Source of the DNA: Hansschlegelia beijingensis
GTDB taxonomy: Bacteria > Pseudomonadota > Alphaproteobacteria > Rhizobiales > Methylopilaceae
DNA length: 64,000 nt
Direction of reading: 5' to 3'
Assembly: GCF_014196425.1 (NCBI RefSeq)
Contig: NZ_JACIDR010000001.1
Location: 1,240,001-1,304,000, forward strand
This document shows positions 60,653 to 64,000 of the stretch, piece by piece. Each line of letters begins with the position of its first letter. The first letter of the stretch is position 1. Both the position numbers and the translations under genes were made by a program. The notes beneath the pieces are model-generated. The model was not told the DNA's origin and did not search any database. It saw only the letters and a list, made by a program, of their open reading frames with translations.

Positions 60653-61279
60653 ATGGCCGAAAAGCTGTCGCCTTCCCTGCCCGTCCAGCGCAAGTCCCCT
60701 GCGCCCCCGCGCGCCTGGCAACGCATGTTGTCGGGACGGAGACTGGACCTGCTCGACCCCTCGCCGCTTGACGTCGAGATCGCGGACATCGCGCACGGCC
60801 TGGCGCGGGTGGCGCGCTGGAACGGCCAGACATCCGGGGAGCACATCTTCTCCGTCGCCCAGCATTCGCTTCTGGTGGAGGATATCGCCCGGAGGCTCGC
60901 GCCCGAGGCGGATGCGCGGGTTCTTGTGGCGGCCCTGCTGCACGACGCCGCCGAATACGTCATCGGCGACATGATCAGCCCGTTCAAGGCCGTCCTGGGG
61001 GGCGAGTACAGGGCGGTCGAGAAGCGGCTGATGGCGGCCATTCACCTTCGCTTCGGGTTGCCGCCGGAGCCTGCGGCCGCCACGCTGAAGCTCATCAAGC
61101 GCGCCGATGCGACCGCCGCCTTTCTCGAGGCGACGCGGCTCGCGGGTTTTTCCGTCGAGGAGGCGCGGAAGTTCTTCGGGCGGCCCGACGGCGCTCCCGC
61201 CAACGCCGACCTCACCCCGTGGCCCGCGTCCGAGGCGGAGGCCCGTTTCCTGGAACGTTTCTCCGCCCTGGCGTCGTGA
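60653..61279 (+). CDS. HD-domain nucleotidase (YfbR-like)
   Basis: 208 aa, ATG 60653. RAWQRMLSGRRLDLLDPSPLDVEIADIAHGLARV is a segment typical of alphaproteobacterial YfbR-like proteins (given in pieces). HD residues: SVAQHSLLVEDIA (His), LLHDAAEYVIGD (HD), and KRADATAAFLEA (Asp). Dephosphorylates nucleoside monophosphates. Followed by the phosphatase gene 67 bases later. Confidence 0.88.
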   Translation: MAEKLSPSLPVQRKSPAPPRAWQRMLSGRRLDLLDPSPLDVEIADIAHGLARVARWNGQTSGEHIFSVAQHSLLVEDIARRLAPEADARVLVAALLHDAAEYVIGDMISPFKAVLGGEYRAVEKRLMAAIHLRFGLPPEPAAATLKLIKRADATAAFLEATRLAGFSVEEARKFFGRPDGAPANADLTPWPASEAEARFLERFSALAS

Positions 61280-61346
61280 ACGCCGGTCCCGCCCGCGCCG
61301 ATGGTCGCCATGTCCTCCAGCCCGGCCGCGAGCTAGGCTCGCCGTC

Positions 61347-61853
61347 GTGATCATCGTGTGTCCGCTCTCCCGCCTGGCCGAGACCCTCGCCGCGACGCGG
61401 GCCCGGCGCGTGCTGTCGCTTCTCTCGGAGGGCGCGGCCGCGCCGCGCCTGGACGGGACGGCCGTCGCCGATCACCTCACCTTGCGCTTCCATGACATCG
61501 TCGAGCCGCGCCACGGGCATGTCCCGCCGGGCGAAGCGCATGTGCGGCAAGCGCTGGACTTCGCGAGCCGCCCGGAGCCGCTCGTGGTGCATTGCTACGC
61601 CGGGGTCAGCCGCTCGACGGCGATGGCCTACGCGATCGCCTGCGCCCGCGAGCCCGCCCGCGACGAGCGGGAGCTTGCGGCCGAGCTCCGGCGCGCCAGC
61701 CCGATGGCGACGCCGAACCGGCTGATCGTAAGCCTCGCGGACGACGCCCTCGGCCGGGGCGGACGGATGGCGGAGGCGATCGCCGCCATCGGCCGGGGAG
61801 AAGACGCTTTCGAGGGCGCGCCCTTCGCGCTCCATCCGGCGGGCGCGTCGTGA
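61347..61853 (+). CDS. tyrosine phosphatase-like protein
   Basis: 168 aa from GTG 61347 (VIIVCPLSRLAETLAATRA). CX5R motif: VHCYAGVSRSTAMAYAIA (Cys, Arg about residues 75-81), with a general-acid HDIVEP loop (Asp) upstream. Similar small proteins sit before the NrtR-type regulator in related genomes. Substrate unknown. Overlaps the next start by four bases. Confidence 0.8.
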   Translation: MIIVCPLSRLAETLAATRARRVLSLLSEGAAAPRLDGTAVADHLTLRFHDIVEPRHGHVPPGEAHVRQALDFASRPEPLVVHCYAGVSRSTAMAYAIACAREPARDERELAAELRRASPMATPNRLIVSLADDALGRGGRMAEAIAAIGRGEDAFEGAPFALHPAGAS

Positions 61854-62818
61854 GCGATCGGCCGAACATCGAGATCGGCCTGTCGGCCGCGGTGGTCGCG
61901 GTCGAGCGCGACGCCCCGGAAATCCTGGTCGCCCGTTCGCAGGATGATCTGGCGGCGCTGCCGGCCGGTCCGTTCGACCCGCGCCGCCGCCGCACCCTGG
62001 AGATCGCGCTCCGCGCCTCGGTCGCGGAGCAGACCGCGCTGGAGCTCGGCTATGTCGAGCAGCTCTACACGTTCGGGGACCGTGGACGCGTGAAGAGTCC
62101 GGACGAGGTCGGGCCGCACACGGTTTCGATCGGCTATCTCGCGCTGACGCGCAGGCCGCGCGACGGCGCGGCGCTGGCGGCCGCCGGCGCGGCCTTTCGC
62201 CCGTGGTACGGCTTCTTCCCCTGGGAGGACTGGCGGCGACGCAGACCCGAGGTGCTCGACGCCGCGATCCTGCCGGCGCTCAGCCGCTGGACGGCGGAGG
62301 CCCCCGAGGCCGGGACCGGCCGCGACCTCCCCCGCCTCGTCAGGGCGCGACTCTGCTTCGGCTTCGACGGCTCGCCCTGGGACGAAGAGAAGGTGCTCGA
62401 CCGCTACGAGCTCCTCTATGAAGCCGGGCTGGTGGAGGAGGCCAAGCGGGACGGCCGCCCGGCGGCGCTCGCGCGCGGCGAACTGCCCCGGCTGGGCGAG
62501 CCCATGCAGGCCGACCACCGCCGGATCCTGGCGACCGCGATGGGGCGCCTGCGGGGCAAGCTGAAATACCGGCCGGTGGTGTTCGAGCTCATGCCGCCTC
62601 GCTTCACCCTGACGGCGCTCCAGCAGACCGTCGAGGCGATAGCCGGCAGAAAGCTGCACAAGCAGAACTTTCGCCGGCTGGTCGAGAGCGCGGCGCTGGT
62701 GGAGCCGACCGGCGGCGCCGAGACCGCGACCGGCGGCCGGCCCGCGAAGCTCTACCGCTTCCGCCGCGAGGTGGTGGAGGAGCGGCCCGCGCCGGGGCTG
62801 CGGTTTGGCCGGGCCTGA
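61850..62818 (+). CDS. nrtR: NrtR-like NAD-metabolism regulator with degenerate NUDIX domain
   Basis: 322 aa from GTG 61850, overlapping the phosphatase stop by four bases. Residues 1-150: NUDIX-fold sensor with VEQLYTFGDRGRVKSPDE, whose catalytic box is lost (LEIALRASVAEQTALELGY instead of REUXEE), as expected of an ADP-ribose-binding sensor. Residues 215-315: winged HTH with KYRPVVFELMPPRFTLTALQQTVEAIAGR and KLHKQNFRRLVESAALVEPTG, read in parts. Represses NAD-synthesis genes in relatives. No NAD genes are in this window. Confidence 0.85.
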   Translation: MSDRPNIEIGLSAAVVAVERDAPEILVARSQDDLAALPAGPFDPRRRRTLEIALRASVAEQTALELGYVEQLYTFGDRGRVKSPDEVGPHTVSIGYLALTRRPRDGAALAAAGAAFRPWYGFFPWEDWRRRRPEVLDAAILPALSRWTAEAPEAGTGRDLPRLVRARLCFGFDGSPWDEEKVLDRYELLYEAGLVEEAKRDGRPAALARGELPRLGEPMQADHRRILATAMGRLRGKLKYRPVVFELMPPRFTLTALQQTVEAIAGRKLHKQNFRRLVESAALVEPTGGAETATGGRPAKLYRFRREVVEERPAPGLRFGRA

Positions 62819-62910
62819 GGGCCGGACCGTCACGCCAATGACTTTTGTCTCGTATTCGGCTAAATCCCTTGCGCGGGCGCAATCGCGCAATCTTCGGGAC
62901 CACCCCATTC

Positions 62911-63810
62911 ATGCTTGCCTGGGATGATTTTCGCCTCGTGAAGGCGATCTCGGAGCGGCGCTCCCTCGCCGGCGCCGCGGAGTTCCTCGGCGTCAACGCC
63001 TCAACCGTGTTTCGGCGGCTGGGGGCGTTGGAGGACCGGCTCGGGGCGCGCCTGTTCGAGCGCGGCCGCGCGGGCTACGGGCTGACGCCGGCCGGCGAAG
63101 AGATGGCCGGCATCGCCGACCGGATGGCAGACGACATCATCGCCTTCGAACGCCGGGTGTCCGGCCAGGACCTCGCACCTACGGGCGAGCTCCGGGTCAC
63201 CACCAACGACACGCTGCTGATCCACGCCCTGACCGACGTGCTCGCCGGCTTCCGCAAGGCCTATCCGGAGATCACGCTCGACATCGTGGTCGGGAACGCG
63301 GTGCTCAATCTGTCGAAGCGCGACGCCGACATCGCGCTGCGGGTGACGTCCTCGCCGCCGGAGACGTTGGTCGGGCGCCGGCTCGCCGGGATCTTCTGGG
63401 CCGTCTACGGCCCTGCCCCGCTCAAGCCGGTCTCGACCATCGAAGAGCTCGACGATATGCCCTGGATCGGGCCCGGCGACATCCTCGCGCCGCTGCAGCG
63501 CTGGCTGCGCGACGTCGTGGGCGAGCACAGGGTGGTCTATCGCCTCTCGACGGTGCTCGGCATGGCGGAGGCGATCGGCGCGGGCGTCGGCGTGGGCCCG
63601 CTGCCCTGCTTCATCGGCAACCGCTTCCCGAACCTGGTCCGGCTCTACGATCCGCCCGGCCAGCAGCCGCCGGGACTCTGGATCCTGACGCATCCGGATC
63701 TGCGGTCGAGCGCGCGGGTGCGCGCCTTCATGGACTATGTCGCGGTCGAACTCGCCAAGCGCCGCCCCTGCTTCGAGGGCGTCAAGGAACGCGAAACCGT
63801 CTCCGCCTGA
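62911..63810 (+). CDS. LysR-family transcriptional regulator
   Basis: 299 aa, ATG 62911. HTH: RRSLAGAAEFLGVNASTVFRRLGALEDRLGARLF (in parts). Effector domain: LIHALTDVLAGFRKAYPEITLDIVVG and GVGVGPLPCFIGNRFP. No divergently placed target is beside it; the leftward gene at the edge converges. Effector unknown. Confidence 0.88.
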   Translation: MLAWDDFRLVKAISERRSLAGAAEFLGVNASTVFRRLGALEDRLGARLFERGRAGYGLTPAGEEMAGIADRMADDIIAFERRVSGQDLAPTGELRVTTNDTLLIHALTDVLAGFRKAYPEITLDIVVGNAVLNLSKRDADIALRVTSSPPETLVGRRLAGIFWAVYGPAPLKPVSTIEELDDMPWIGPGDILAPLQRWLRDVVGEHRVVYRLSTVLGMAEAIGAGVGVGPLPCFIGNRFPNLVRLYDPPGQQPPGLWILTHPDLRSSARVRAFMDYVAVELAKRRPCFEGVKERETVSA

Positions 63811-63826
63811 GCCCGGCGCCCGGGGC

Positions 63827-64000
63827 TTACGCGGCCACCTTGCGCACGTCCTTGACGTCCAGGAACGCCACCTTCTCCCAGCGCTCCTTGGCGCGGGTCA
63901 TCTGGAAGGCGCTTCCGGCCAGCAGCACCGGGTCGCCGTCGAGATCCTCGGCGACGTTGCCGCGGTTGGCGTTGAGGAACTCCTGAAGATCTTTCTCGGG
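63827..64000 (-). CDS. C-terminal end of an unknown protein (cut by window edge)
   Basis: Fifty-seven residues are readable from the window edge to TAA at 63827, in frame throughout: EKDLQEFLNANRGNVAEDLD, then GDPVLLAGSAFQMTRAKERW and EKVAFLDVKDVRKVAA. Good coding character. The family cannot be told from this end. Confidence 0.55.
   Translation of the reverse strand, partial: PEKDLQEFLNANRGNVAEDLDGDPVLLAGSAFQMTRAKERWEKVAFLDVKDVRKVAA

Noticed and set aside
1-64000. CRISPR array
   Set aside because: No regularly spaced repeats of 25-40 bases with unique spacers were found; the short iterons in the element are 8-9 bases and tandem.

Overview
The window is GC-rich (clearly above 60 percent), dense in genes with many 1-4 base start/stop overlaps, and looks like a chromosome segment of an alphaproteobacterium of the Hyphomicrobiales (Rhizobiales), possibly near Methylopila, Methylobacterium or Chelatococcus. 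The basis is the gene content: a TIGR02301 protein beside a NUDIX hydrolase, a YgfZ-Tag pair, an HD / tyrosine-phosphatase / NrtR-like run, and a urt operon joined to a formamidase. The genus is inference only.

Bases 1-9356: the right part of an integrated phage-like element, read leftward in one near-continuous run. The order is P4-type integrase, an unknown 228-aa protein, a 59-aa AlpA-like regulator, two small unknowns, a primase-polymerase/VapE-type helicase, a 680-base non-coding stretch with two arrays of short repeats, an unknown 117-aa protein, an HK97-fold capsid protein, four small head/tail-type proteins and the start of a tape measure protein. No terminase, portal, protease or tail tube gene is visible. 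The right edge is marked by a 24-base tRNA 3' end (probably serine) at 9333-9356, so an intact tRNA is predicted left of the window. This compact module is the best candidate here for a little-described system (a satellite or mini-prophage with its own capsid).

Bases 9927-16474: a leftward surface-glycan locus: an alginate-lyase-like secreted protein with a substituted catalytic His, two SAM methyltransferases, two glycosyltransferases and a small beta-rich protein resembling a domain present twice in the larger glycosyltransferase. Local AT-rich patches and the adjacent att site suggest an island.

Bases 16809-26472: class C beta-lactamase, a small MESH1-like HD hydrolase, a TerC membrane protein, then urtABCDE plus a formamidase/acetamidase (leftward). 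A 20-base palindrome and an IS3-OrfA-like HTH gene lie upstream of urtA.

Bases 26760-39116: AraC regulator, SDR, flavodoxin-fold quinone reductase, GNAT, methyltransferase, DUF808 membrane protein, then a divergent CoA-dependent catabolic cluster: LysR and acyl-CoA dehydrogenase on one side; Bug-type binding protein, acyl-CoA synthetase, enoyl-CoA hydratase and ketopantoate-reductase-like protein on the other, with LysR-type boxes between.

Bases 39205-64000: mostly core genes: DnaJ-type chaperone, pdxH, SDR, an MHYT-PAS-GGDEF-EAL protein, corA, xseB, histone-deacetylase-like amidohydrolase, a DmdC-like acyl-CoA dehydrogenase, Sua5, a TylF-like methyltransferase, a glycolate/2-hydroxyglutarate-type FAD dehydrogenase, YedK, NUDIX, TIGR02301, LysE, a dihydroorotase homologue, ygfZ, tag, dctA-like, an FMN split-barrel protein, HD hydrolase, dual-specificity-type phosphatase, NrtR-like NAD regulator, LysR, and a partial gene at the right edge. 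No complete tRNA, rRNA, CRISPR array or complete insertion sequence was seen.
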